Counted from the first letter of the stretch, positions 1 through 7,857 are shown. The stretch is DNA of 21,411 nt from Lichenicola sp964247735 (GCA_964247735.1 CAXTVS010000055.1:1-21411), one strand, 5' to 3'. The notes: a model not told the origin generated them from the letters alone. A program made the numbers and translations.

Positions 1-235
1 CGGTATCCTCTGCCTCGCCGCCACATGCGACTGGATCAGGAGCTAACAGGCCCTAGCCCGCGCGTTCCGAAGCGACCTGTCCGCTCCCGGCCATCTTCGA
101 CGTCTGGAAGTTGGCGCGGGACACACGTCTTTCGATGCCCCGGCCGACCTTCCTCGCCCCCGAGGTTCGCCGGGAACCGCCGATCCTGTCATGGTGGGGG
201 CTGCCCCGTTCCCGGTGGCTCACCGGAGTGTCATC

Positions 236-679
236 ATGCCCCCGCTCGCGATCGGCGACCGCGTCACCGCCCTCGACGGCTCGCATCCCGGCATCCTCGT
301 CGATATCGACGGCGACACCGGCTACGTGCAGCAGCCGAACGGTGTCGAGGTCGAATATCCGCTTGCCCGGTTGAAACCGTGGGAGACACCAAAACCCGCC
401 GAGCAGCGCACCTTGTCCGGCCCGCTCCGCGATCGCGCGCTGCGTCCGGACGAGCAGGCGCTGCTCGCGTCCGTGCCGTCCGAGCTCGTGGAGGTGATCG
501 CTCGCAGCTACGAGCGCAGCGGCGGGTCGGGCGACGTTCGCGCGCCCTTCGAGACGCTGCCGCCGTCGAAACGGCTCGACGCGATCCGCATCCACCTGCC
601 CACGCTGCCGCCCCGCCTCGTCGCGCCGCACATGAGGCTGGTGCTCGCCTTCCGCGACCTCGCGAAGACCCGCCGCTGA
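236..679 (+). CDS. Hypothetical protein, small N-terminal beta-rich domain
   Basis: I do not recognise this 147-residue protein. The reading frame opens at 191, but I prefer the ATG at 236 because the 15 residues before it look unstructured, while the protein from MPPLAIGDRV onward looks folded. Residues about 5-45 (GDRVTALDG, GILVDIDGDTGYV, VEVEYPLARLKPW) alternate hydrophobic and polar residues with glycine turns, like a small SH3- or KOW-like barrel; this is inference from pattern only. The C-terminal half looks helical and is rich in Arg and Leu. Third codon positions are overwhelmingly G or C, as expected for a real gene here. No signal peptide or membrane segment is visible. It converges on the 1003-1413 gene. 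Overlapping frames from 25 and on the opposite strand look like shadows. Confidence 0.65.
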   Translation: MPPLAIGDRVTALDGSHPGILVDIDGDTGYVQQPNGVEVEYPLARLKPWETPKPAEQRTLSGPLRDRALRPDEQALLASVPSELVEVIARSYERSGGSGDVRAPFETLPPSKRLDAIRIHLPTLPPRLVAPHMRLVLAFRDLAKTRR

Positions 680-1002
680 CGCGATCCGACCCACGTTGTT
701 GAAACCGGTCCGCCGGTGATCCTGGATCGGCGGTGTCCTGAGACGCCTGGGCTCTACGGGTCCGGTTCCAGCGCTAGCAGCTGGACCCGGCCCGTCTGTA
801 TCTGCCTCGGCCCTGTTCCGCTCCGAAGTGGACCAACCGCTCCCGGCCAGTGACCCCGACAGATCTCGGTCGCTTCCTGTTCAGACAGGCTGGGGAGGGC
901 CGTGATGAAGTGCCCGAACACAGCCGTTCAAACCGCCCCGGCGAGCACCAGCCCGTCCCTTGTCTGCTTCTGATCCGGCGCGACCGACGCGGGCGGCGCT
1001 GC
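680..1002. other. Gene-free interval between two convergent genes
   Basis: This 323-base stretch lies between the 3' ends of two convergent genes. I see no convincing coding frame. It holds an imperfect dyad: CGGGTCC at 757-763 matches GGACCCG at 783-789, with an inner CCAGC/GCTGG pair. A small hairpin, CCTGT/ACAGG, lies at 876-889. Neither is followed by a T-tract on either strand, so I do not call a terminator, although the first could slow or end convergent transcripts. Confidence 0.4.
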
Positions 1003-1413
1003 CTAATGCTCCTCATCCGGCGTGTCCGAGCCGGTCGGTTCCTCCACCGGATCGGCCGCGACCTCCGCAACCGTCACGGGCTCCGGAGGTGGCTCCTTGG
1101 CACGGTCGCGCGCCGCACTCAGGTAGTCGAACACCAGCGGGTCATGGCCGTCGAAGATCAGGCGATACTCCGCACCCATCGCGACGTGGGAGGCCTGGTC
1201 GATCCGTCCGACCTTCTGGATGATCCAGCCCTCGCCGCGATCGACCGACGCGGGCGGCAGGCTCACGATGCGGCTGGGCGGCCGCTTGTCGTCACGACCG
1301 CGGCCCGGACCACCGGAGCCTCCCTTGCCGCCGCGTTTCCGCTCGCGGCTGTTCATGTCGAACTGCGCCGGAGCGCCCGTCTTGGCCTTCGGCGGGCCGG
1401 GTGTCTTAGCCAT
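1003..1413 (-). CDS. Hypothetical protein with basic N-terminus and acidic C-terminus
   Basis: I do not recognise this 136-residue protein. The start ATG (complement of 1411-1413) has an AGGA ribosome-binding match (complement of 1421-1424) seven bases upstream. Residues 1-50 are rich in Lys, Arg, Gly and Pro and look disordered. Residues about 50-100 contain the likely folded part (IVSLPPASVDRGEGWIIQKV, AEYRLIFDGHDPLVFDYL). The last 30 residues are Pro- and Glu-rich and end in an acidic tail. There is no signal peptide or membrane helix. The charge split would suit a nucleic-acid or protein-binding adaptor, but that is only a guess. It is transcribed away from the glycerol genes and appears to stand alone. 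Confidence 0.6.
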   Translation of the reverse strand: MAKTPGPPKAKTGAPAQFDMNSRERKRGGKGGSGGPGRGRDDKRPPSRIVSLPPASVDRGEGWIIQKVGRIDQASHVAMGAEYRLIFDGHDPLVFDYLSAARDRAKEPPPEPVTVAEVAADPVEEPTGSDTPDEEH

Positions 1414-2127
1414 GAACGGGTCCTATTCGAGCCGAGCGAGGATGACCATCCCTTAAAGGTATCCGGCCGCGACGCCTATAGATCAGCCCGCCTGGGCAAG
1501 GCCCCCGATCGAGAAGGCTCCCGCGTCACCACACTGCCCGATCGACAGCCTGTGCCGTCCGGTCGCGGCCGGCCTCTTGTGCGCTGCGTTCTGCTCGCAT
1601 GCTGGCGGACAAGCGCCCATCGCTTCAGAACGGGAGCTGTTTCCTGGCGTGGAACGACCGGAGCTTGCGGCATCGACGACACCTGGATGTCATCCAGCGT
1701 CCGGTGTCCCAACCCCCAGTTCCCGAGCAGACAGTCCGCGTCCGGCCCTGCGTTCGACGCCGCCCCTCCAGCCCCACCCGCACACGAAGGCGATCGACCG
1801 AGACCCCAACGCCGATCCCCCGGAGCGCAAGGCTCCTCCCGAACCCATCTTCTACTCCGCCACGTTCCCCGCGACCCCCTCGGTTCGCCGCCGGACCCAC
1901 GATCAACCCTCGACAAGGACCCCGTCCAAGCCCCTTGATCCCGATCCCACTCCCCAAGTGGCTTCCAGGACACACCCGATGACACCACTTCCTGACACCA
2001 CGCCACCCCCACCTTCGCTCCATTCGAATCCTCCATTCCGCCCCACGCGCTTTCCGCGCATCATGTTCGCTTGAACTCCCCAACCCGAACATCCCGCCGC
2101 CCCGAACACCACCCCGGACACCTCCCG
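1414..2127. other. Long C-rich non-coding interval upstream of the oxygenase-glpR pair
   Basis: This is 714 bases without a gene I can support. Open frames exist on both strands, but their translations are Pro-, Arg- and Ser-rich and show no fold or known motif. From about 1700 rightward the + strand is strikingly rich in C and poor in G: the 60 bases from 1981 contain 30 C and 6 G. The interval must hold the promoter of the 1003-1413 gene at its left end and that of the oxygenase-glpR pair at its right end. I could not assign clear -35/-10 boxes to either. Confidence 0.5.
2022..2076 (+). promoter_or_regulatory. Candidate GlpR operator half-sites upstream of oxygenase-glpR
   Basis: The bases ATGTTCG at 2063-2069 match the left half of the E. 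coli GlpR operator as I remember it (roughly ATGTTCG then CGAACAT). The second half is poor (GAAC at 2073-2076). The nine bases TGTTCGCTT at 2064-2072 recur exactly upstream of glpD at 3614-3622. An 8-base palindrome ATTCGAAT lies at 2022-2029. This suggests autoregulation of glpR; binding is inferred. Confidence 0.35.
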
Positions 2128-2763
2128 ATGCCCGACATCGCCGTGCGCGGCCTCTTCGCCACCCCCGTCGCCGCCGTCCAGCTCCCCGACGCGGCCGCCC
2201 GCAACGCCGCCCTGCGCGCCACCATCCTCGCCCGACGCGACGCCACCCCCTCGGCCCAGGCCTCCAGCGCCGGCGGCCGGCACTCCCCCCGCGACCGCCC
2301 CGCCTGGGGCGGCCCCGCCGCCACCGGGGTCCTCGACCTCGCCCGCCAGGTCGCGACCCGGATGACCGCCGAGCGCCACGGCCAGCCGGTCCGCCCCCGC
2401 CGGACCACCCAGGCCTGCGCCAGCGTCAACCGCCCCGGCGCCGGCAGCATCAGCCACGACCACCCCGGCGCCTTCTGGTCCGGCACCGACGACGTCGAGG
2501 ACGGCGGCTGCGCCGACGACCCCACCCTCGGCGGCGGGTCCGGGATGCCCGGCCCCCGCGGCGCCACCCCCGGCATGCAGGCCCCCGCGCTGAAGTTCGC
2601 CGGCGAGGACGGCGCCTCCGCCGCCGGCGGCGAGACCATCCGCCCGCGCCCCGGCCTCCTGGTCCTGTTCCCCTCCTGGCTGTTCCACCAGGTGCGCCCC
2701 GACCGCGGCAGCGCGCTGCGCATCTCCATCGCCTTCAACCTCGGCGTCGCCGATGCCGCCTGA
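2128..2763 (+). CDS. Putative 2OG-Fe(II) oxygenase (TIGR02466 / 2OG-FeII_Oxy_5-like)
   Basis: The 211-residue protein resembles the small family of putative 2-oxoglutarate- and Fe(II)-dependent oxygenases that open with a FATPV-type strand. The ATG at 2128 gives MPDIAVRGLFATPV; a TTG at 2071 would only add a Pro/Arg-rich leader. Family-like signatures are HDHPGAFWSG near residue 112, which should supply the first metal ligands, then LVLFPSWLFHQVRP near 182, with the distal histidine, and RISIAFN near 200, whose arginine could bind 2-oxoglutarate. The substrate is unknown. Odd points are TDDVEDGG directly after the HxH motif, where I expect aromatic residues, and a Gly/Pro/Ala-rich stretch about residues 130-165. 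The gene ends nine bases before glpR, so the two are probably cotranscribed. Codons end heavily in C. Confidence 0.6.
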   Translation: MPDIAVRGLFATPVAAVQLPDAAARNAALRATILARRDATPSAQASSAGGRHSPRDRPAWGGPAATGVLDLARQVATRMTAERHGQPVRPRRTTQACASVNRPGAGSISHDHPGAFWSGTDDVEDGGCADDPTLGGGSGMPGPRGATPGMQAPALKFAGEDGASAAGGETIRPRPGLLVLFPSWLFHQVRPDRGSALRISIAFNLGVADAA

Positions 2764-2772
2764 GCCCCGCCG

Positions 2773-3579
2773 GTGAGCGAGGACCGCGCCCCCCGCCTCC
2801 TGTCCCGCCGCCAGCAGGACATCACCGCCCTGCTGCGCGAGACCGGCCGCCTCGCCGTGGACGACCTGGCCATCCGCTTCGCCGTCACCCCCCAGACCAT
2901 CCGCCGCGACCTGAACGAGCTCGCCGAGGCCCGCGTGATCAGCCGCGTGCACGGCGGCGCCATCATCGCGTCGGGCGTCGAGAACCTCGCCTACGAGGCG
3001 CGCAAGCAGGTCGCCCGGAACGCCAAGCGCCTGATCGGCGAGGCCGCCGCCGCCCTGATCCCCGACAACACCTCCCTGTTCCTCAACCTCGGCACCACCA
3101 CCGAGGAGGTCGCCCGCGCGGTCGCCGGCCGTACCGGCCTGCTGGTGGTGACCAACAACATGAACGTCGCCCTGGAGCTCTACCGCAACACCGCGATCCA
3201 GGTGATCGTCGCCGGCGGCACCCTGCGCCCCTCCGACGGCGGCATCATCGGCCGCCTCGCCGCCGACGCCTTCCGCCAGTTCAAGGCCGACATCGCCGTG
3301 ATCGGCACCTCCGCCATCGACGCCGACGGCACCCTGCTCGACTACGACCTGCGCGAGGTCCAGGTTTCCCGCGCCATCATCGAGAACGCCCGCCGCGTGA
3401 TGCTGGTGACGGACTCCTCCAAGTTCAGCCGCCGCGCCCCGGTCCGCATCGCCCGCCTGGAGGAGATCGACATCCTCATCACCGACCGCCTGCCATCGCC
3501 CGAGCTCGTCACCCTGTGCCGCAACGCCAGCGTCGAGGTAATCGAGACCGGCCCGGAGGAGGGCGAGGCGCCGCCCTGA
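2773..3579 (+). CDS. glpR: DeoR/GlpR-family transcriptional repressor of glycerol-3-phosphate genes
   Basis: This 268-residue protein has the DeoR-family layout. Residues about 10-65 form a winged helix-turn-helix, with recognition-helix pattern VTPQTIRRDLNEL and the wing VISRVHGGA typical of GlpR. Residues about 85-245 form the sugar-phosphate-sensing domain, including LNLGTTTEEVAR, VVTNNMNVALEL, VIVAGGTLRPSDGGIIG and VTDSSKFSRRAP. GlpR of E. coli represses glp genes and is released by glycerol-3-phosphate; the glpD and glpK neighbours support the same role here. The start is GTG at 2773, nine bases after the oxygenase stop and without a clear Shine-Dalgarno sequence, which suggests translational coupling. 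Codons prefer C at the third position. The C-terminal tail is short and acidic. Confidence 0.9.
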   Translation: MSEDRAPRLLSRRQQDITALLRETGRLAVDDLAIRFAVTPQTIRRDLNELAEARVISRVHGGAIIASGVENLAYEARKQVARNAKRLIGEAAAALIPDNTSLFLNLGTTTEEVARAVAGRTGLLVVTNNMNVALELYRNTAIQVIVAGGTLRPSDGGIIGRLAADAFRQFKADIAVIGTSAIDADGTLLDYDLREVQVSRAIIENARRVMLVTDSSKFSRRAPVRIARLEEIDILITDRLPSPELVTLCRNASVEVIETGPEEGEAPP

Positions 3580-3597
3580 CCCGGTTCCGCTCGCGCC

Positions 3598-3638
3598 GCT
3601 TTGAGCACTTGCCTGTTCGCTTTGCGCATGACAGAACA
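3598..3638 (+). promoter_or_regulatory. Candidate GlpR operator region upstream of glpD
   Basis: The glpR-glpD gap holds two related 10-mers, GCTTTGAGCA (3598-3607) and GCTTTGCGCA (3619-3628), whose starts are 21 bases apart, about two helical turns. CTGTTCG at 3613-3619 resembles the E. coli GlpR half-site. TGTTC (3614-3618) also forms a dyad with GAACA (3634-3638). TGTTCGCTT is shared with the region upstream of the oxygenase gene. Regulation by GlpR is inferred. Confidence 0.4.
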
Positions 3639-3688
3639 CAAACCGAACCAAGCGCGGTGCACAACGCGCACAAACGGGAACGTCGTCG

Positions 3689-5272
3689 GTGGCCCTCACG
3701 CCAGCACCTCCGCCCTACGACATCGCCATCATCGGCGGCGGCATCAACGGATGCGGCGTGGCGCGCGACGCGGCCGGCCGCGGCCACCGGGTGTTCCTGT
3801 GCGAGCAGAACGACCTCGGCTCCGGCACCTCCTCGGCGTCGACCAAGCTGATCCATGGCGGCCTGCGCTACCTTGAATATTACGAGTTCCGCCTGGTGCG
3901 CGAGGCGCTGCGCGAGCGCGAGGTGCTGTGGGGCATCGCGCCGCACATCGTCTGGCCGCTCCGCTTCGTGCTGCCCTATCACCGCAAGCTGCGCCCGCGC
4001 TGGCTGCTGCGCCTCGGCCTGTTCCTGTACGACAACATCGGCGGCCGGAAGCGCCTGCCGCCGACCCGCTCGGTCGACCTGCGCCACGACGTCGTCGGCG
4101 AGGCGCTCAAGCCGAGCTTCACGCGCGGCTTCGAGTACTCGGACTGCTGGGTGGAGGACTCGCGCCTGGTGGTGCTGAACGCCGCCGCGGCGGCGTCGCT
4201 CGGTGCCACGGTCATGACCCGCATGCGATGCGTCTCCGCCGAGAAGGCGACTGGGCTCTGGCAGATCACGCTGGAGGGCGAGGACGGCGAGCGCCGCGTC
4301 ATCCAGGCCCGCACCCTGATCAACGCTGCGGGACCCTGGGTGGACAGCGTGGTGCAGACGGTGGTGCGCGACAACACCCGTGCCCCGGTGCGGCTGGTCC
4401 AGGGCAGCCACATCGTGGTGCCGCGGCTGTACGATCATGACGGATGCTACATCTTCCAGAACGACGACAAGCGCATCTTCTTCGTTATCCCGTACGAGCA
4501 GGACTTCACCCTGATCGGCACCACCGACCGCGATTACGAAGGCGATCCGGCGGCGGTGGCCGCCTCGGCGGAGGAGATCGGGTACCTGTGCCGCTCGGCT
4601 AGCGACTACTTGCTGCGGCCGGTGACCCCCGACATGGTGTGCTGGACCTATTCCGGGGTTCGCCCGCTCTACGCCGAGCACGAGCAGGCGTCCGGCTCCG
4701 CCGCCCAGGCCGCTACCCGCGACTACGTGCTGAAACTCGACGCGGAGCCCGGTGCGCCCCCCCTGCTGACCATCTTCGGCGGCAAGATCACCACCTATCG
4801 CCGCCTGGCCGAGGCGGTGCTGGCGAAGCTCGACGGGCACCTGCCGCGCCCCTCCGGCCGGCCCCCCGGCTGGACCGGCACCGTGCCCCTGCCGGGCGGC
4901 GACTTCCCGCGCGACGGCTTCGACCGCGAGCTGGGCGCGTTGGCGGCGCGCTACGGCTTCCTGCCCCGCCCCCAGCTCCGCCGCCTGCTGCGGCTCTACG
5001 GCACGCGGGCGCGCATCCTGCTGGGCAAGGCCCGGACCGCTTCCGATCTCGGGCGGGACTTCGGCGCCGGCCTGACCGAAGCGGAGCTGGACTACCTAGT
5101 GCGGGAGGAATGGGTCCGGACCGGCGACGACCTGCTGTGGCGACGCACCAAGCTAGGGCTCCGGCTCGATCCGGACGCCCGTGCGGCGGTTGACCGGGCG
5201 GTAGGCGCGCGGGTGGCCAGCAGCGTCCCCCGGACGGTCGGAGCCGCTGCCGGGCTCCAGGCCATCCCATGA
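3689..5272 (+). CDS. glpD: Aerobic glycerol-3-phosphate dehydrogenase (FAD)
   Basis: The 527-residue protein is a homodimeric-type GlpD, which oxidises sn-glycerol-3-phosphate to dihydroxyacetone phosphate at the inner membrane and passes electrons to quinone. Residues 11-23 carry the FAD-binding Rossmann motif (DIAIIGGGINGCG). GTSSASTKLIHGGLRYLEYY near residue 50 is the hallmark GlpD signature. TLINAAGPWVD near 210 and IFGGKITTYRRLAEA near 365 are further FAD/substrate signatures. The C-terminal cap domain follows (about 400-510). Length fits the family (about 500). The start is GTG at 3689, because no in-frame ATG precedes the FAD motif. A 109-base gap with candidate GlpR sites separates it from glpR. 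GlpK follows after 235 bases rather than tightly. Confidence 0.95.
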   Translation: MALTPAPPPYDIAIIGGGINGCGVARDAAGRGHRVFLCEQNDLGSGTSSASTKLIHGGLRYLEYYEFRLVREALREREVLWGIAPHIVWPLRFVLPYHRKLRPRWLLRLGLFLYDNIGGRKRLPPTRSVDLRHDVVGEALKPSFTRGFEYSDCWVEDSRLVVLNAAAAASLGATVMTRMRCVSAEKATGLWQITLEGEDGERRVIQARTLINAAGPWVDSVVQTVVRDNTRAPVRLVQGSHIVVPRLYDHDGCYIFQNDDKRIFFVIPYEQDFTLIGTTDRDYEGDPAAVAASAEEIGYLCRSASDYLLRPVTPDMVCWTYSGVRPLYAEHEQASGSAAQAATRDYVLKLDAEPGAPPLLTIFGGKITTYRRLAEAVLAKLDGHLPRPSGRPPGWTGTVPLPGGDFPRDGFDRELGALAARYGFLPRPQLRRLLRLYGTRARILLGKARTASDLGRDFGAGLTEAELDYLVREEWVRTGDDLLWRRTKLGLRLDPDARAAVDRAVGARVASSVPRTVGAAAGLQAIP

Positions 5273-5507
5273 TCCGGCCTCGACCATCTCGCCGGAAGGC
5301 CGGTCCAGGACGTCCGGGAGCAATCGCATCCTGGTGCCGCAGCGCAACCTCGCGCCCGCGGCGCACCAGCGCAGAACCGTTGCCCGGCAGGGCCTGCACA
5401 GGCGCCGGTCGCCCCGACGGCTCCGATCTGGCGCAAATGAAGGCTGATGCGACACCGGGCCCGGACAGGCAGCCAGTCCGCGTCCACCTCATCCGGGTGC
5501 ACCGACC

Positions 5508-7040
5508 ATGACCTCATCCCCTCCGTCTCCGGCGCACGTCCTGGTCATTGACCAGGGCACCACCTCGACCCGCGCCATCGTGTTCGACGAGCGCATGCGC
5601 CCGGTGGCGCAGGCGCAGGAGGAGTTCCCGCAGATCTACCCGCAACCGGGATGGGTCGAGCACAACCCGGAAACGCTTTGGGCCACCGTGCTCGGCACCG
5701 CCCGGGCCGCCCTGCAGAAGGCCGGGCTCACCGCGTCCGGGATCGCGGCGCTCGGCATCGCCAATCAGCGCGAGACCACCCTGATCTGGGAGCGCGCGTC
5801 CGGCCGGCCGATCCACAACGCCATCGTCTGGCAGGATCGCCGCACCGCTGCGGCCTGCGACCGCCTAGAGCGGGACGGCCACGCCGAGCTGGTCGCCGAG
5901 CGCACCGGCCTGCGCATCGACCCCTACTTCTCCGGCACCAAGATCGGCTGGATCCTGGACCAGGTGCCGGGCGCCAGGACGCGCGCCGCCCGTGGCGAGC
6001 TCGCCTTCGGGACCGTCGACAGCTTCCTGATCTGGCGGCTCACCGGCGGCCGGGTGCACGCGATCGACGCCACCAACGCCTCCCGCACCCTGCTCTGCGA
6101 TATACGCAGCGGCGCCTGGGACCCGGAGCTGCTCCGCCTGCTCGACGTGCCCGCCTCGCTTCTGCCGGAGATACGCGATAGCGCCGGCAGCTACGGCGAC
6201 GCGGTGCCCGACCTGCTCGGCGGCTCGGTCGCCATACGCGGCGTCGCCGGCGACCAGCAGGCGGCGCTGGTCGGCCAGTGCTGCTTCGAGCCCGGCACCA
6301 TCAAGGCGACCTACGGCACCGGCGGCTTCATCCTGCTCAACACCGGCACGGTGATCAAGCGCTCGCGGCACCGCCTGCTGTCCACGATCGCCTGGCAGCG
6401 CAACGGCCGCCGCCACTACGCGCTGGAAGGCTCGATCTTCTCCGCCGGTGCCGCGGTGCAGTGGCTGCGCGACGGGCTCGGCCTGGTGGAAAGCTCCGCC
6501 GAGACCGGACGCCTGGCGGAGTCCGCCGACCCGGCGCAGCAGGTCTATCTGGTGCCGGCCTTCACCGGCCTCGGCGCACCGCATTGGAACAGCCACGCCC
6601 AGGCCCTGGTCACCGGCATCACCCGCGGCACCACCAAGAAGGAGCTGGCCCGCGCCACGCTGGAAAGCGTCGGCTACCAGACCCGCGACCTGCTGGCGGC
6701 GATGCTGGCCGACGACGGCGCGGATGCGGAAGCGGCCGGCCGCGAGCGCCGCGTGTTCCGCGTCGACGGCGGCATGTCGGCGAGCGACTGGACCATGCAG
6801 TTCCTGGCCGACACGCTGGACCTGCCCGTGGACCGCCCGGCGTTTCGGGAAACCACGGCGATGGGGGCGGGCTACCTCGCCGGTCTGGAGGCTGGGCTGT
6901 ATCCGGAGCCGGAAGAATTCGCGCGCGACTGGATGCTCGACCGCCGGTTCGTGCCGGACGCGTCGGCCGAGGATCGCGACCGCCGCTATCGCGGCTGGCA
7001 GCGCGCCGTCCGGCTGGCTTTGGCGACCGACGAGGCTTGA
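5508..7040 (+). CDS. glpK: Glycerol kinase
   Basis: This 510-residue FGGY-family kinase phosphorylates glycerol to glycerol-3-phosphate in the cytoplasm, feeding GlpD. Residues about 13-25 (VIDQGTTSTRAIV) are the first phosphate-binding loop. FSGTKIGWILD lies near residue 142. GDQQAALVGQ contains the likely catalytic Asp249. ATYGTGGFILLNTG follows near 267 and RVDGGMSASDWTMQFLAD near 422. LESVGYQTRDLL matches the family signature near 385. Length agrees with E. coli GlpK (about 502). The ATG at 5508 places the first motif as expected, although the upstream Shine-Dalgarno match is weak. No glpF facilitator gene is nearby. The 235-base gap after glpD contains no recognisable gene and could hold its own promoter. 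Confidence 0.96.
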   Translation: MTSSPPSPAHVLVIDQGTTSTRAIVFDERMRPVAQAQEEFPQIYPQPGWVEHNPETLWATVLGTARAALQKAGLTASGIAALGIANQRETTLIWERASGRPIHNAIVWQDRRTAAACDRLERDGHAELVAERTGLRIDPYFSGTKIGWILDQVPGARTRAARGELAFGTVDSFLIWRLTGGRVHAIDATNASRTLLCDIRSGAWDPELLRLLDVPASLLPEIRDSAGSYGDAVPDLLGGSVAIRGVAGDQQAALVGQCCFEPGTIKATYGTGGFILLNTGTVIKRSRHRLLSTIAWQRNGRRHYALEGSIFSAGAAVQWLRDGLGLVESSAETGRLAESADPAQQVYLVPAFTGLGAPHWNSHAQALVTGITRGTTKKELARATLESVGYQTRDLLAAMLADDGADAEAAGRERRVFRVDGGMSASDWTMQFLADTLDLPVDRPAFRETTAMGAGYLAGLEAGLYPEPEEFARDWMLDRRFVPDASAEDRDRRYRGWQRAVRLALATDEA

Positions 7041-7054
7041 GGCGGCAGCCTGCG

Positions 7055-7165
7055 ATGCGCGTCCGTTTCCGCTGCGACCCCACCCTGCTCGACCTGCCGC
7101 CGCCGCTCGCAGCCCGCGACGCACTGCCGGACTGGCTGCGCACCATGCCCGTGCTGGAACAAGGA
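7055..7165 (+). pseudogene. Possible truncated remnant of a small conserved gene
   Basis: An ATG at 7055, 14 bases after glpK, opens MRVRFRCDPTLLDLPPP followed by LPDWLRTMPV. This resembles, from memory, the N-terminus of a conserved alphaproteobacterial protein with a PLPDWLKxMP-type motif. After about 35 residues the frame turns into low-complexity sequence and runs until 7297, over the 3' end of the reverse-strand gene at 7239-7706. I read it as an N-terminal stub whose remainder was lost. It could equally be chance coding in GC-rich DNA. Confidence 0.3.
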
Positions 7166-7238
7166 TCCGCCGCCGCGACGCGACACCCTTCGTGCGGGCG
7201 AGCCGCCATCCCGGCCAGGCTTCGGCCGTGTCCGATGC

Positions 7239-7706
7239 TCAACCGCCTGCGGTGTTCGAGCTGGCCGCCTGCGGCTGGCCCGGAGGGTGCGCGCTGACGT
7301 CGCGCACGGCGAAAGGCGCGGTCAGTGTGCCGCCGCCGCCGAAGGTGAAGGTGACGGGCACCGTCGTTCCGGCCCGCAGGGTCGGGTTCGGCCCGTCGCC
7401 GGACAGGTGGTAGCTGCCGTGCACGAACGCCATCCTGCTTTGGCCGGGAACCGTCAGCCCGCTGCTCTGGTCGCTCCGCCCCGCACCACTGGCCTCCTCC
7501 AGATCCACGGCGTGGCAGCCGGGCGAGCGCCAGCCGGTCACCAGCTGCGGCTGGCTGCTGGCGTTGCGTATGGAGAAGAAGCCGATCACCGGCGTGTTCG
7601 GCGCCGTGGCGAACCAGCCGTTGCTGACGATCAGGCCCCTCGGCGCGGCGGCCAGCGCCGGCAGGGGAAGGAGCATCACGCTGGCGAGGATGACGCGGTA
7701 TGTCAT
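7239..7706 (-). CDS. Exported PCu(A)C-like (DUF461) protein lacking most copper ligands
   Basis: The 155-residue protein starts with a signal peptide (MTYRVILASVMLLPLPALAAA, cleavage near residue 20), so it should be periplasmic. The rest follows the PCu(A)C fold pattern: GWFATAPNT..IGFFSIRNASS, a middle segment, GSYHLSGDGPNPTLRAG, then VPVTFTFGGGG and a final PFAVRD strand. Family members carry Cu(I) through a conserved His-Met-His-x-Met set and deliver it to cytochrome oxidase. Here the first His position reads Glu (VDLEEAS), the following Met is absent, and HxM reads HLS. Copper transfer as in the family is therefore doubtful. It lies alone on the reverse strand, divergent from nrdR with 151 bases between. 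Confidence 0.7.
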   Translation of the reverse strand: MTYRVILASVMLLPLPALAAAPRGLIVSNGWFATAPNTPVIGFFSIRNASSQPQLVTGWRSPGCHAVDLEEASGAGRSDQSSGLTVPGQSRMAFVHGSYHLSGDGPNPTLRAGTTVPVTFTFGGGGTLTAPFAVRDVSAHPPGQPQAASSNTAGG

Positions 7707-7857
7707 GAAGCCGTTCTGGTTCCTTCAATCCTATGGGCTGCTTCAAGCATGCAGGTTCCCGCAAGGGTGTGGCCACAGGAAACCGTCTTGTCACGGCCGA
7801 CCTGGGGGCGCACCTGTCGTGACGCACGATCCAGTGGACTTGATCAGGACCTGCCGC

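Noticed and set aside
1577..2074. 165-codon + strand frame in the C-rich interval
   Set aside because: The Pro/Thr/Ser-rich product reflects base composition; no start signal or motif supports it.
1903..3699. 598-codon open frame on the - strand
   Set aside because: It runs antisense to the oxygenase and glpR, is extremely Gly/Ala/Val-rich and has no motif; it is a by-product of C-ending codons.
5269..5511. 80-codon frame bridging glpD and glpK with an ATGA overlap
   Set aside because: The overlap is tempting, but the product is Arg/Pro-rich, codon third positions are not biased like the neighbours, and no fold is apparent.
7564..7857. N-terminal extension of nrdR from an upstream ATG
   Set aside because: NrdR proteins start at MRCPFC, and the extension would overlap the reverse-strand PCu(A)C-like gene.
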